From assembly GCA_002713555.1 (NCBI GenBank), contig PATG01000032.1, positions 4,186 through 19,222 on the forward strand: a DNA stretch of 15,037 nt, given 5' to 3'. Source of the stretch: Planctomycetaceae bacterium (GTDB lineage Bacteria > Planctomycetota > Planctomycetia > Pirellulales > Lacipirellulaceae). Below the pieces are notes generated by a model, which had not been told where the DNA came from, ran no database searches, and saw only the letters and a list, made by a program, of their open reading frames with translations. The position numbers and the translations under genes are program-made. The first letter of the stretch is position 1; each line of letters opens with the position of its first letter. Positions 1 through 7,861 of this stretch are shown here, piece by piece.

Positions 1-40
1 AACAGAAGAACTAGCGTAAAAGCGATTATTCTCAAGTTGG

Positions 41-325
41 TCACGACTCTGACTTGAGTTTGTCATCTATAAATGCGCGCATGTAAGCAGGCAATTCACC
101 ATTGACAAACACTACATCGTTGACTTCTTCCAACTTCATCAATGAATAGTAAATTTGCATGGCTGTCATCGGAGTGCTACTGCATCCTGTACAACCGCCT
201 TCCAAACCAATCATGATGATGCCATCCGTGGTGTCCATAACATTCACCACCCCATCGTGGGCATCTAGAACGGCCTGTACAGGGCCGACATTCTCCAAAA
301 TCAATTGGCGATCAACCTCTGCCAT
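41..325 (-). CDS. NifU C-terminal-like Fe-S cluster scaffold protein
   Basis: A 94-residue protein that matches the stand-alone NifU C-terminal (Nfu) domain, which holds a [4Fe-4S] cluster between two subunits and passes it to apo-proteins in the cytoplasm. The key segment is GGCTGCSSTPMT, with the CxxC pair at Cys45 and Cys48; the preceding LDAHDGVVNVM and DGIIMIGLEG strands are typical of the fold, and the length fits the domain. I start at the ATG at 325. An in-frame TTG at 355 would add ten residues and has a GAGGG-like sequence upstream, so the start is not settled. It diverges from the amidotransferase gene, and the region between them carries an operator-like repeat. Confident on family, less on which client proteins it serves. 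Confidence 0.82.
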   Translation of the reverse strand: MAEVDRQLILENVGPVQAVLDAHDGVVNVMDTTDGIIMIGLEGGCTGCSSTPMTAMQIYYSLMKLEEVNDVVFVNGELPAYMRAFIDDKLKSES

Positions 326-372
326 GGTGAGATGGAGCAGGCGGAGGGCTTTCAACCCAACCCTCTTTCCCA

Positions 373-392
373 GTTGTATGACAACAGTTGTC
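373..392. promoter_or_regulatory. candidate operator: three GTTGT half-sites in alternating orientation
   Basis: GTTGT at 373-377, its complement ACAAC at 381-385, and GTTGT again at 387-391. The last two form the perfect 13-bp palindrome GACAACAGTTGTC (380-392). It lies between two diverging genes, about 50-65 bp before the NifU-like start and 60-75 bp before the preferred amidotransferase start. That is a natural place for a dimeric repressor or activator. If the amidotransferase really starts at the ATG at 378, the repeat would be coding, so this remains a candidate. Confidence 0.3.
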
Positions 393-449
393 CTCCTTGA
401 TCTTCTCGTCGACCGACCGGCGTTTGGGCAGGGTGGAAATGCGGAAATT

Positions 450-1097
450 ATGGCACCTTTCGCTCCTGCAGAATGTTTGCTATTAACTCCTCAATTGGGC
501 AATCGAGAGAGTTTTCGTTCAGAATGGGAGTCAAATGGAATCACCTACAGAAGAATCGATGTTCCCGAATCAATCGACGATTTGGAACCTGATGCTGTCA
601 TCTGTTCAGGTTCACGGGCCAACGTGAGCATGTGGGAGCCATGGATGGATGATGCGTCCCGAGTTCTTCAACAGGCTGTGGCGGCAAATATTCCAGTACT
701 CGGGATTTGTTTTGGGCATCAGTTACTCTGCAAGGCGCTTGGTGGCGAGGTCGAGAGAGCACCACAGCGAACAGATTCAGTCTCCCCTCTCTTTTCTGTC
801 GGGATGGACACCTTGCTTTCCCCTACTCGCAAGGGTCTGTTTACACATCAGGATCATGTGACTCGCCTCCCACCAGGCGCTAGACGCATCATATCATCGA
901 AGCATTGCGAAAATGCGGGGATGCGAATTGCAGGTAAACCCGTTTGGGGTGTACAGTTCCATCCAGAAGCCAGTCGTGCAGTCATCGATCAGGCACACGA
1001 GGATGGCGATTTGGATGATACCGAATTCGCCGCTTTTGAGCAAGAACACGATGGCGGCGATTTATTGGCTGCTTTCGCGAAACTCTGTATGCCGTAA
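450..1097 (+). CDS. class I glutamine amidotransferase (GMP synthase subunit A-like)
   Basis: A 215-residue triad-type glutamine amidotransferase domain, which hydrolyses glutamine and delivers ammonia to a partner synthetase. The nucleophile elbow [10 protein letters not shown] gives Cys87, and VQFHPEAS gives His171 and Glu173, so the triad is complete. The region around [12 protein letters not shown] is characteristic of GMP-synthase-like members; in archaea this subunit is often separate from the ATP-pyrophosphatase subunit, but no such partner is in the window. The N-terminus ([15 protein letters not shown]) lacks the usual VDNGGQ strand of archaeal GuaA subunits, so a general YfeJ-like amidotransferase is an equal possibility. 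I prefer the ATG at 450 because the fold begins there; an ATG at 378 would add 24 residues of unlikely composition. A terminator-like hairpin follows the stop. Confidence 0.78.
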   Translation: MAPFAPAECLLLTPQLGNRESFRSEWESNGITYRRIDVPESIDDLEPDAVICSGSRANVSMWEPWMDDASRVLQQAVAANIPVLGICFGHQLLCKALGGEVERAPQRTDSVSPLFSVGMDTLLSPTRKGLFTHQDHVTRLPPGARRIISSKHCENAGMRIAGKPVWGVQFHPEASRAVIDQAHEDGDLDDTEFAAFEQEHDGGDLLAAFAKLCMP

Positions 1098-1099
1098 AA

Positions 1100-1120
1100 T
1101 GGCCCTTTAGGGCCACTTTT
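1100..1120 (+). terminator. hairpin followed by T-run after the amidotransferase
   Basis: TGGCCC (1100-1105), a 4-nt TTTA loop and GGGCCA (1110-1115) form a perfect 6-bp stem, followed by CTTTT (1116-1120). It starts 3 bp after the amidotransferase stop and ends before the pyrophosphatase promoter, so it sits where a terminator is expected. Archaeal termination depends mainly on T-runs, so the hairpin may be secondary. Confidence 0.4.
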
Positions 1121-1131
1121 GTCGCCCTTGA

Positions 1132-1141
1132 GATTATATGG
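1132..1141 (+). promoter_or_regulatory. TATA-like promoter of the pyrophosphatase
   Basis: GATTATATGG (1132-1141) is the best TATA-like element in this gap. Transcription would start near 1160-1165, leaving a short leader that holds the GAGGG ribosome binding site at 1167-1171, six bases before the ATG at 1178. An imperfect inverted repeat, TGGGTGGC at 1139-1146 with GCCGCCCA at 1155-1162 (one G-T pair), overlaps the TATA region and could be a protein-binding site. Confidence 0.4.
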
Positions 1142-1177
1142 GTGGCGCAGGTCGGCCGCCCAACCAGAGGGATAACC

Positions 1178-3253
1178 ATGGAAGGAACAGAAGTTGGTAT
1201 GTTGGGCATTGGCACTGGAGTTTTCGGACTCATTGTGGCGTTTTTGCTATACAGGAAAGTAGATTCAATTGAAATCAAAAATGAAACAGTTGCGAAAATC
1301 ACAGGGCGGATTCAGGATGGTGCAATGGCATTCTTATTCGCTGAATACAAGATGCTCTCGATGTTTATCGCTGCTGTTGCAGTATTGCTGTTTGTTGGTG
1401 GTGAAGAGAATGGCCTTGGAATGGAAACCATGGTCGCATTCATCATCGGTGCACTGTGCAGTGTAGCAGCTGGTTTCTCGGGTATGCGCTCAGCAACCAG
1501 TGCAAATGGTCGAACAGCTCAGGCTGCTGCAGATGGTGGTCAGGCTGAAGCACTCACCACCTCATACAACGGTGGCGCAGTCATGGGCCTTGCAGTGGGT
1601 GGATTAGGTCTGGCTGGAATTTCACTCATGTACTACTTCACTCAGACCGAATTTTTGACGGTTGAAAACATCGCAGGATTTGGAATGGGTGCTTCATCCA
1701 TCGCACTCTTCGCACGCGTAGGTGGTGGAATTTACACCAAGGCTGCGGATGTTGGTGCTGATCTTGTAGGCAAGGTCGAAGCAGGCATTCCCGAAGATGA
1801 CCCTCGCAACCCCGGTGTCATTGCTGACAACGTGGGCGACAACGTTGGTGATGTTGCGGGCATGGGTGCAGATATTTTCGAATCCTTTGTGGGTAGCATC
1901 ATCGCAGCCATGGTCATTGCAGCAGCCAGTTCAGGACTTGGCGATGACTACTTGATGATTCCAATAGTTCTCGCAATTGTTGGTTACATCGCATCAATCA
2001 TCGGTGTGTTCTCTATCAACGCAATGAAGAATATGGACGCAGGTGCAGCATTGCGCAACACGACCTTCATCGGTGCTGCCCTATTCATTGGCGGAGGATA
2101 CTTTGCTTTGGACTATATGGAATTGGATACAACTGTCATCCAAGCAGTAGCCATCGGTTCAATTGTCGGAATTCTCATCGGACTTGTGACAGAATACTAT
2201 ACTGGAATTGAGGATGTTTTTGGAATCAAGGTAAAGGCTATTCCATACATTGGAGAAGCCAGCAAGACTGGTAGTGCAACCAATGCGATTGCAGGTCTTG
2301 CAGTTGGTATGCAATCCGTTTTTGTTCCAGTTGTCTTGATGGCAGCAGCAATCTTTGGTGCAAATGAAGTGATGGGTGGCGGAGATGCCGGGCTTTACGG
2401 TATTGCAATGGCTGCAATGGGAATGCTAGGCACGGTCGGTGTGACCATGACCGTAGATGCATATGGTCCGGTTGCAGACAACGCGGGCGGAATCGCGGAA
2501 ATGTCTGGACTTGGTAAGGAGGTTCGTGACATCACTGACGGATTGGACTCCATTGGAAACACAACCGCAGCAATCGGCAAGGGCTTCGCAATTGGAAGTG
2601 CAGCCTTGACCGCACTTGCTCTGTTTGCAGCTTTCAAGACCAGTGCCGGGCTAGAAGCACAAGATCTCAGTCTTACGGAGCCGATGGTTGTAATCGGCCT
2701 TCTCATTGGTTCAGCTCTTCCCTTCATGGTCGCAGCCATGACCATGAAGTCTGTCGGCCGTGCTGCTGAAGATATGATTACAGAAATCCGCCGTCAATTC
2801 AAGGAAATTGATGGTTTGCTCGAAGGACGCGAAGGAGTTGAACCTGACAGTGCTACTTGTGTTGATATTTCAACCAAGGCAGCTCTGCGGGAAATGATCC
2901 TGCCTGGTGTTGTTGCCGTAGCAAGCCCAGTTGTCATCGGTGTGTTGCTTGGCAGTGCAGCTTTGGGAGGCACTCTCGCAGGTGCAACAGCAACCGGTGT
3001 ACTGATGGCCTTATTCATGGCAAACGCAGGTGGCGCTTGGGACAATGCCAAGAAGGCCATTGAGCAAGGTGAAATCGACGGTGCAGAGAAGGGCGACGAA
3101 GCACACAACGCAGCAGTTGTTGGTGATACCATCGGCGATCCATTCAAGGACACAAGCGGTCCTTCTCTCAATATTCTCATCAAGTTGATGAGTATTGTCA
3201 GCGTTGTGATCGCTGGTATGCTCACCAAGGCTGGCGAACTTGGCAGTCTCTGA
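1178..3253 (+). CDS. hppA: membrane-bound ion-pumping pyrophosphatase, K+-dependent type
   Basis: A 691-residue M-PPase that couples cytoplasmic pyrophosphate hydrolysis to pumping of H+ or Na+ out across the membrane. The signature blocks are all present: [22 protein letters not shown] near residues 207-228, [12 protein letters not shown] near 427-438, and [15 protein letters not shown] near the C-terminus; they supply the Asp/Lys residues binding Mg-PPi. The block [16 protein letters not shown] has Ala (about 464) and Gly three residues on, where K+-independent enzymes have Lys and Thr, so this is the K+-dependent class. Helix 6 reads DIFESFVGS: Glu235 is in the position seen in Na+-pumping enzymes, not four residues later as in plant H+ pumps. 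Pumped ion is an inference. Start fixed by GAGGG six bases before ATG. Length is normal. Confidence 0.95.
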   Translation: MEGTEVGMLGIGTGVFGLIVAFLLYRKVDSIEIKNETVAKITGRIQDGAMAFLFAEYKMLSMFIAAVAVLLFVGGEENGLGMETMVAFIIGALCSVAAGFSGMRSATSANGRTAQAAADGGQAEALTTSYNGGAVMGLAVGGLGLAGISLMYYFTQTEFLTVENIAGFGMGASSIALFARVGGGIYTKAADVGADLVGKVEAGIPEDDPRNPGVIADNVGDNVGDVAGMGADIFESFVGSIIAAMVIAAASSGLGDDYLMIPIVLAIVGYIASIIGVFSINAMKNMDAGAALRNTTFIGAALFIGGGYFALDYMELDTTVIQAVAIGSIVGILIGLVTEYYTGIEDVFGIKVKAIPYIGEASKTGSATNAIAGLAVGMQSVFVPVVLMAAAIFGANEVMGGGDAGLYGIAMAAMGMLGTVGVTMTVDAYGPVADNAGGIAEMSGLGKEVRDITDGLDSIGNTTAAIGKGFAIGSAALTALALFAAFKTSAGLEAQDLSLTEPMVVIGLLIGSALPFMVAAMTMKSVGRAAEDMITEIRRQFKEIDGLLEGREGVEPDSATCVDISTKAALREMILPGVVAVASPVVIGVLLGSAALGGTLAGATATGVLMALFMANAGGAWDNAKKAIEQGEIDGAEKGDEAHNAAVVGDTIGDPFKDTSGPSLNILIKLMSIVSVVIAGMLTKAGELGSL

Positions 3254-3269
3254 GAAGTTTGAAGAGAAA

Positions 3270-3286
3270 CACACCCCGAGGGTGTG
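3270..3286 (+). promoter_or_regulatory. perfect hairpin covering the lipoprotein ribosome binding site
   Basis: CACACCC (3270-3276), a 3-nt loop and GGGTGTG (3280-3286) form a perfect 7-bp stem between the pyrophosphatase stop and the lipoprotein ATG at 3289. The GAGGG binding site (3278-3282) lies in the loop and 3' strand, so folding would hide it. It could reduce translation of the downstream gene relative to hppA, or protect a processed 3' end. No T-run follows, so it is a poor terminator. Confidence 0.45.
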
Positions 3287-3288
3287 CC

Positions 3289-4251
3289 ATGCGCGCACCA
3301 CTGATGGCCCTGCTCATGCTCAGTGTCAGCCTTGCGGGTTGTCTTGAGAGCGGGAGTTCCGTTAACAACGGACCTGGTGATCCAGATTTGTCTGAACCTG
3401 CTGAATGGCAGATTGGTCAGTGGTGGTTGTACACCTTCTCCACACCAGAGTGGGAAGACGACTCTGCACGCTTGGTCGTCGCCGAAGATGATGCAGAGGA
3501 TGGAACTGCATACATGCTCGCCATTTCAAGCGAGCGTGAAGCGAAGCGACACGCTGTGCTCAATCACAATCCATTCTTAGGCCGTATCACCCATGATAAT
3601 CTGTCAGCATTTGAAAATGGAAATCCACAATCCGTACTGAATTTCCCACTCGTGAATGGCAAATCTTGGTCATTCACTTTATTTGGGATTGACTGGAACA
3701 CTGAGGTGATTGGTATCAATAACGGGAAGGTCAGCCTGTCTGCAACTTCATCTGATGGACAAAGTTTGACTTACTCCTATGATGGGTGGTCAGGTTTCAT
3801 CGGTTCGTTGTATTGGTATGATTCATCAGAAGTCTTGCAACTTCGAATGATGTTAACAGGGAGTGGAGATGGACACACCGGAAACGTATGGTTCATCCGA
3901 GCAGGAGATATTTTTGCTGAAGAATGGATACATGAATCCGGAGCACCTGATATTGAAATCACAGACTCATTCTTTGTAGGTGATCATCCAAGCCAAGGTC
4001 CCTATGACCAAATGATTTACTGGCTCGATGCAGAAATGGGTGGAGGCACCAGCAGCGGATCACTGACCCTTCGCGATCACAATTCTGCATCTGCCTTGAC
4101 ACGCCAGTGGGGGTCAGGCGCAAAGGAATCGGGTAATCTTGGGACCATTCCCTATCCAAGTGGAGATTACACCCTCACAATTACACAAACTGGAGATTCT
4201 TACATTCGCTTGGTTGTTGCAGGTGGATTGACCAATTCGTGGGTGCTGTGA
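3289..4251 (+). CDS. secreted lipoprotein of unknown function
   Basis: A 320-residue protein with a clear lipoprotein signal: MRAPLMALLMLSVSLAGC, with lipobox LAGC and Cys18 as the anchored residue. After a polar linker (ESGSSVNNGPGD) the rest is rich in aromatic and beta-forming residues (WQIGQWWLYTF; SLTYSYDGWSGFIGSLYWY), consistent with an extracellular beta-rich fold. The last 90 residues (SLTLRDH to DYTLTITQTGDSYIRLVV) look like a small beta-sandwich resembling pre-peptidase or carbohydrate-binding modules, by eye only. No catalytic motif is visible. The ATG at 3289 is chosen because it opens the signal peptide and has GAGGG six bases upstream; an in-frame TTG at 3259 is unlikely. It lies 35 bp after hppA, and its stop overlaps the next gene's binding site, so it is probably in the same operon. 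Confidence 0.75.
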   Translation: MRAPLMALLMLSVSLAGCLESGSSVNNGPGDPDLSEPAEWQIGQWWLYTFSTPEWEDDSARLVVAEDDAEDGTAYMLAISSEREAKRHAVLNHNPFLGRITHDNLSAFENGNPQSVLNFPLVNGKSWSFTLFGIDWNTEVIGINNGKVSLSATSSDGQSLTYSYDGWSGFIGSLYWYDSSEVLQLRMMLTGSGDGHTGNVWFIRAGDIFAEEWIHESGAPDIEITDSFFVGDHPSQGPYDQMIYWLDAEMGGGTSSGSLTLRDHNSASALTRQWGSGAKESGNLGTIPYPSGDYTLTITQTGDSYIRLVVAGGLTNSWVL

Positions 4252-4254
4252 GGG
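4250..4254 (+). promoter_or_regulatory. ribosome binding site fused with upstream stop codon
   Basis: The lipoprotein stop TGA (4249-4251) is the first part of TGAGGG, so GAGGG at 4250-4254 serves the ATG at 4260 five bases later. A ribosome ending on the first gene stands on the binding site of the second, which favours translational coupling. This choice rejects the in-frame GTG starts at 4239 and 4248. Confidence 0.6.
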
Positions 4255-4259
4255 ATTCA

Positions 4260-4853
4260 ATGGGAACATTGGTCATGCTCCATGGACTCACTGGTACACC
4301 CGAAATGATTCGTCCATTGGCTGAAACCCTGTGTCCATCTGGTTGGAATATATTGTTGCCTGAAGGACCATTCAAACATCCCGAGCGCGGGAGTGGATGG
4401 TGGATACGAGATGCACCACCTGAAACACCACTCGATGGAAACACACTTTCTCAAGTTGATGAAAGTCTAGCTTACCTTATTTCTCAAATGCCTACAGGGC
4501 CCTTAATCGTCGGTGGATTCAGTCAGGGAAGTGCATTGGCTCAAGAATTGTTGTCTACCGAGTTTGCAGCACAGATTCAAGGTGTCATTGTGATTGGTGG
4601 CAAGAGTGCAAGGCCGGTTGAACTTCGACTTTCGATTGACAGTAAGGGACCCAAGCGAATGATTTCCATGCATGGTGATTCCGATCATATTGTACCGATG
4701 TGGCAAGCAAATCAAACTGTTGAAATTTTTGAAGAAGCTGGATGGGATGTCACCGTTCTTCGTCATCACAAGGGACACATGGTGAACCTCGCACAACAAC
4801 AAGAATTGGTGGATTGGGTTCAAACAACGGCTACAATCACGGACAACGGTTGA
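4260..4853 (+). CDS. alpha/beta hydrolase, phospholipase/carboxylesterase type
   Basis: A 197-residue cytoplasmic alpha/beta hydrolase. The triad is visible: GGFSQGS gives the nucleophile Ser88, HGDSDHIVP gives Asp142, and KGHMV gives His173. HGLTG at residues 8-12 forms the oxyanion hole. Length and layout fit the small carboxylesterase / lysophospholipase group (Abhydrolase_2), which cleaves short acyl or thioester bonds; the substrate cannot be read from sequence. An insert rich in Trp and Pro (residues 36-60) replaces the usual strand-to-helix loop and probably shapes the substrate pocket. The gene is translationally coupled to the lipoprotein and precedes a glutaredoxin by 25 bp. The start is set by GAGGG at 4250-4254. 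Confidence 0.85.
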   Translation: MGTLVMLHGLTGTPEMIRPLAETLCPSGWNILLPEGPFKHPERGSGWWIRDAPPETPLDGNTLSQVDESLAYLISQMPTGPLIVGGFSQGSALAQELLSTEFAAQIQGVIVIGGKSARPVELRLSIDSKGPKRMISMHGDSDHIVPMWQANQTVEIFEEAGWDVTVLRHHKGHMVNLAQQQELVDWVQTTATITDNG

Positions 4854-4878
4854 TGAAGGTCAACATCTTCCGATATGT

Positions 4879-5148
4879 ATGAGCGCACGGGTAATGGCAT
4901 TGCTGAGCCGTGCTAAAACGGACTTTTTCATCGTCAGTACAGATGTCTGTCCTTATTGTTTCAAGGCAAAGCGGTATCTCGATGGACACAAATTGTCATG
5001 GTCTGAGGTTAATGTTCAGCATGATCGTCAGTTGAGGATGGAATTTGTTGCAATGACTGGTCATCGCACAGTACCCATTGTCTTTGATGTCAGAGGAACC
5101 GACCCCATCTTTGTCGGCGGTTCGGACAACCTAGAGGACTATCTGTAA
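4879..5148 (+). CDS. glutaredoxin
   Basis: An 89-residue glutaredoxin with the dithiol active site CPYC (Cys24, Cys27), the cis-proline loop TVPIVF (Pro66) and the glutathione-binding end GGSDNLEDYL. It reduces disulfides, or mixed disulfides with a low-molecular-weight thiol, in the cytoplasm. The N-terminus has about ten residues before the first beta strand (KTDFFIVST), a little longer than usual; a second in-frame ATG at 4894 is a possible alternative, and neither start has a strong binding site. It ends the plus-strand run, 25 bp after the hydrolase. Its TAA (5146-5148) directly abuts the TGA of the facing gene at 5149, leaving no room for a separate terminator. Confidence 0.9.
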   Translation: MSARVMALLSRAKTDFFIVSTDVCPYCFKAKRYLDGHKLSWSEVNVQHDRQLRMEFVAMTGHRTVPIVFDVRGTDPIFVGGSDNLEDYL

Positions 5149-7764
5149 TCAAGAGGTTTCAGTGGTACCTGTTCCAAGAACTCGTCGTGTTTCATCAGGG
5201 TCGATGAACATCACACAGAGGATGATGATTGATTCAAGGACTGCACCAAGTACAATCAATGATGAATAATCAAATCGATTTGTAAATGGTTCAGTCAGGG
5301 CGTAACCAATGACCGCTGAAAGGTTCATCATTGCCATGTAGGCCGTAAACTGTGTTCCACCAACTTCCGGCCATGTAATTTTCATCATTAGTGAGAAGAT
5401 GTTGATGTAAGTCATGCCCTGACAGAATGTGTGGATTGACCAAATCGAAACCAAGAAGATTTGATTCTCCCAAAGTGGTTTCGAGAAACCCCAAATGATG
5501 CTGACAAACACCATTGCCAAAGCCGAGTAAATGATGACCGATTTACCTCCGAATCGCTTCCCCAATTGTCCACCTACAATGTAACCGAACATCAACACAA
5601 GTACCAACAATCCACCTTTCGTGGCGTTGAATCCTTCCTCACTCCAACCCAGTTCTTGGACAAATAGAATCGGCAGAATCGGGATCAAAAAGTAAGACAA
5701 GGATTTCGACAAACTGAGAACAATTCCGAGTTGGGCTGAGCGCAGTGAAAACGCTGTACGGATGTTCGATAGAATCTGACCAAAGTTTCGTTGTTCTTCC
5801 TTCTCTTCTGACCACAATTGTCTCTCCGACTTACTCCAGGGGAACCGAATGTCACCAGGTCGCTCTGTCATCAGTAAGGGCGCCAACATGATTAGGAGTA
5901 AAATCGGTATTTGCAGTAAAATCGCACCCTTGATTCCAACAAACCCAATGATTGTCCCCAGCCCCGCGCCTCCAATCATGCCACCGACAAGTTTCGAGCT
6001 GAACATGTAGCTGTTCACTTTCTCAAATTCATCAGGGCGAAGGATGTCAACCGCCAATGCATCGGTACTAACATCTTGCAGAGAGGTGAAGATATTGTAA
6101 ACAAGGAATACACCTACGACGGCTGTAATGTTTGTACTTGGATCTGGGATGAAAAGAATCAGTGAGAGTGTAATGATCATTCCCGCCTCAGCGAATAGAA
6201 TCCAAGGTCGTCGGATTCCCATGGGCCGGTATTGATATCGATCAATCACTGGCCCCCACAAGAACTTGAATGTCCAAGGCAGTGTACCTACCAACAATAG
6301 ATTTGCAATCAGTCCTGCAGATACACCTTCAACAGCGAGGAATGTGACAAAGGTCACGGTGATGAATCCCCAAGGTAGACCTTGAGCGATATACAGTACA
6401 CACAAAGTGACGACCCGAGATCGATAACTCTCAACTAAAGAATTCCCAGTCGACAACACCACTGTTTTGGGATTGTAATCTACCTCATCTTCTTCTTCGA
6501 TGATGAATCCAAGTTGGAACCTTTCTCGCCGCACTGTGATGAATCCGACGAGACATAGTACTGCGATGAGCCACGGTATGAAGAAAAACATGGAAAGTTC
6601 TCCAGATCCTGATGATGCAGTATCTTCTCCGTCCTCAACAACACCATTTGCTGTTGAATCCCAATCCCACCAAGCCATGGTAGCGATTACATTGAGTCCT
6701 GTTTGCAAACCGGCTTCGACATTCGCTCTCCCTCCTGCCAATTGGTTAACTGTAGCAACTGAATCAGCCTGCGAATGCTTGGGTGTTTGTTCACAAGTGT
6801 CTCCTTCTTCGTGAATGTACTGGTGCTGTCCACGAAGCCAAGTAGCAGTGTGATTGTGCATGATGAAGTTGTAATGGTCAGAATTCCCTTTCGTATCATC
6901 AATGACTCGTACCCATTCTTCAGGATGGGATAAATTAGAATTGATCTCCTTGAGATGTCCTTGGAACCATTCTGCATGGGTAATCATTTCATCGGTAACT
7001 TCGAGCCCTTCGTTTTCGTAATAGGACCAATCGTCAACAGGTGATGTAAACATGTACAGTGTCCAGAATTCTTCATCACATCCTGAGAGTTGACTGGCCA
7101 AAGGTGTGGGGACTGGCCAATTGAGTGCATACATATCCAGATTGATGTAAGTCACATTGACATTTTCAGGGATACTTTCAACAAAATGCAGGCTTCCTTT
7201 GCCACCCCCTTCAGGGCTATTTGCTCCCTGCCATTCCTCGTAATCCCACCATCCCAATTTCCAGGTATGCAGGGGCGTTCCATTCCATTGAGCAAACGTT
7301 CTAGCCAATTCCAACAATGCTCCTGACCCTGTCCCATCGTCATAGGCACCTGTGTTCGTACAGCCGGGGTAAGTCTGACCAATGAGTGGTGGAGGTGAAT
7401 AACAGATTGCATCATGGTGTGCCCCAACAACTCGCCAGTCATCTTCCAACGTACCGTTGATGGTGACCACAATGTTCTCGCAATTGTTGCATACCTCTGA
7501 TGTGAATGGTTGCCGTTCAACTTCGTACCCCATAGATTCGAGTTCACTGGCAATCCAATTTCGCGCATTGATATTTGCAGTTGAGTCGATTTGGCGATAA
7601 CCAAAATCTGCCATTGAGACCATGTTGTCGTATGCATTACTGCCTTCAGGCCAAGCGGGTGGAGCCTCTTGTTGTACCTCAATTGGGACGATTTCTCCCG
7701 GTAAAAATGCGGTCAACAGTAGGGTGAGTACGAGTAGCACGGAGTGCTTCCCACTGCGAGACAT
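5149..7764 (-). CDS. fusion: exported M28 zinc peptidase + AmpG/PAT-family MFS transporter
   Basis: An 871-residue two-part protein. Residues 8-22 form a signal or anchor helix. Residues 40-345 are an M28 peptidase with all metal ligands: His116 (GAHHD), Asp142 (AYDDG), Glu176/Glu177 (WDYEEW), Asp210 (INLDMY) and His297 (SDHYNF). An acidic linker and a helix (392-410) followed by the positive RRERF stop-transfer lead into a 12-helix MFS domain (about 450-855). The latter has AmpG/PAT hallmarks: QGLPWGF, TFKFLWGPVIDRY, the LQDVSTDALAVD block and GGTQFTAYMAMMNLS. The layout is consistent: peptidase outside, RRERF inside, transporter N-terminus inside. Inference: the peptidase trims an external peptide or muropeptide and the transporter imports the product. 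ATG at 7764 is preferred over an in-frame GTG at 7776; neither has a strong binding site. Confidence 0.88.
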   Translation of the reverse strand: MSRSGKHSVLLVLTLLLTAFLPGEIVPIEVQQEAPPAWPEGSNAYDNMVSMADFGYRQIDSTANINARNWIASELESMGYEVERQPFTSEVCNNCENIVVTINGTLEDDWRVVGAHHDAICYSPPPLIGQTYPGCTNTGAYDDGTGSGALLELARTFAQWNGTPLHTWKLGWWDYEEWQGANSPEGGGKGSLHFVESIPENVNVTYINLDMYALNWPVPTPLASQLSGCDEEFWTLYMFTSPVDDWSYYENEGLEVTDEMITHAEWFQGHLKEINSNLSHPEEWVRVIDDTKGNSDHYNFIMHNHTATWLRGQHQYIHEEGDTCEQTPKHSQADSVATVNQLAGGRANVEAGLQTGLNVIATMAWWDWDSTANGVVEDGEDTASSGSGELSMFFFIPWLIAVLCLVGFITVRRERFQLGFIIEEEDEVDYNPKTVVLSTGNSLVESYRSRVVTLCVLYIAQGLPWGFITVTFVTFLAVEGVSAGLIANLLLVGTLPWTFKFLWGPVIDRYQYRPMGIRRPWILFAEAGMIITLSLILFIPDPSTNITAVVGVFLVYNIFTSLQDVSTDALAVDILRPDEFEKVNSYMFSSKLVGGMIGGAGLGTIIGFVGIKGAILLQIPILLLIMLAPLLMTERPGDIRFPWSKSERQLWSEEKEEQRNFGQILSNIRTAFSLRSAQLGIVLSLSKSLSYFLIPILPILFVQELGWSEEGFNATKGGLLVLVLMFGYIVGGQLGKRFGGKSVIIYSALAMVFVSIIWGFSKPLWENQIFLVSIWSIHTFCQGMTYINIFSLMMKITWPEVGGTQFTAYMAMMNLSAVIGYALTEPFTNRFDYSSLIVLGAVLESIIILCVMFIDPDETRRVLGTGTTETS

Positions 7765-7788
7765 TGCTTTTCGCACTCAGGTAGTCAT

Positions 7789-7807
7789 CTTGAGGCTTCG
7801 CCTCAAG
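7789..7807. repeat. perfect 8-bp inverted repeat in the divergent gap
   Basis: CTTGAGGC (7789-7796), loop TTC, GCCTCAAG (7800-7807). It is a strong hairpin in either transcript, 25 bp upstream of the peptidase-transporter ATG and 55 bp upstream of the first ATG of the facing hydrolase. It could be an operator for the divergent pair or a leader hairpin of the minus-strand mRNA. There is no T-run on either side, so it is not a standard terminator. Confidence 0.5.
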
Positions 7808-7861
7808 CGGGTGCGCTCACGCGAGGGTGAACCTGAAAGTCCTGCACGAGTTCGCAACTTT

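Noticed and set aside
159..449. Extended reading frame upstream of the amidotransferase (from a start at 159)
   Set aside because: It runs antisense through the NifU-like gene and has no amidotransferase-like content; the fold begins near 450.
2395..3228. Long minus-strand frames inside hppA
   Set aside because: They mirror the codon pattern of a highly conserved membrane protein; their translations are rich in Ala, Pro, Ser and Thr with no recognisable motif.
7152..7682. 176-codon minus-strand frame inside the M28 domain
   Set aside because: It lies in another frame of a gene with complete catalytic motifs and shows no domain of its own.
7789..7807. Palindrome as a transcription terminator
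   Set aside because: No T-run follows on either strand, and it lies upstream of, not after, both genes.
7622..7861. Extended N-terminus of the UlaG-like hydrolase
   Set aside because: It overlaps the start of the peptidase-transporter gene on the other strand and the 19-bp palindrome, is low-complexity and Arg-rich, and has no MBL-fold content.
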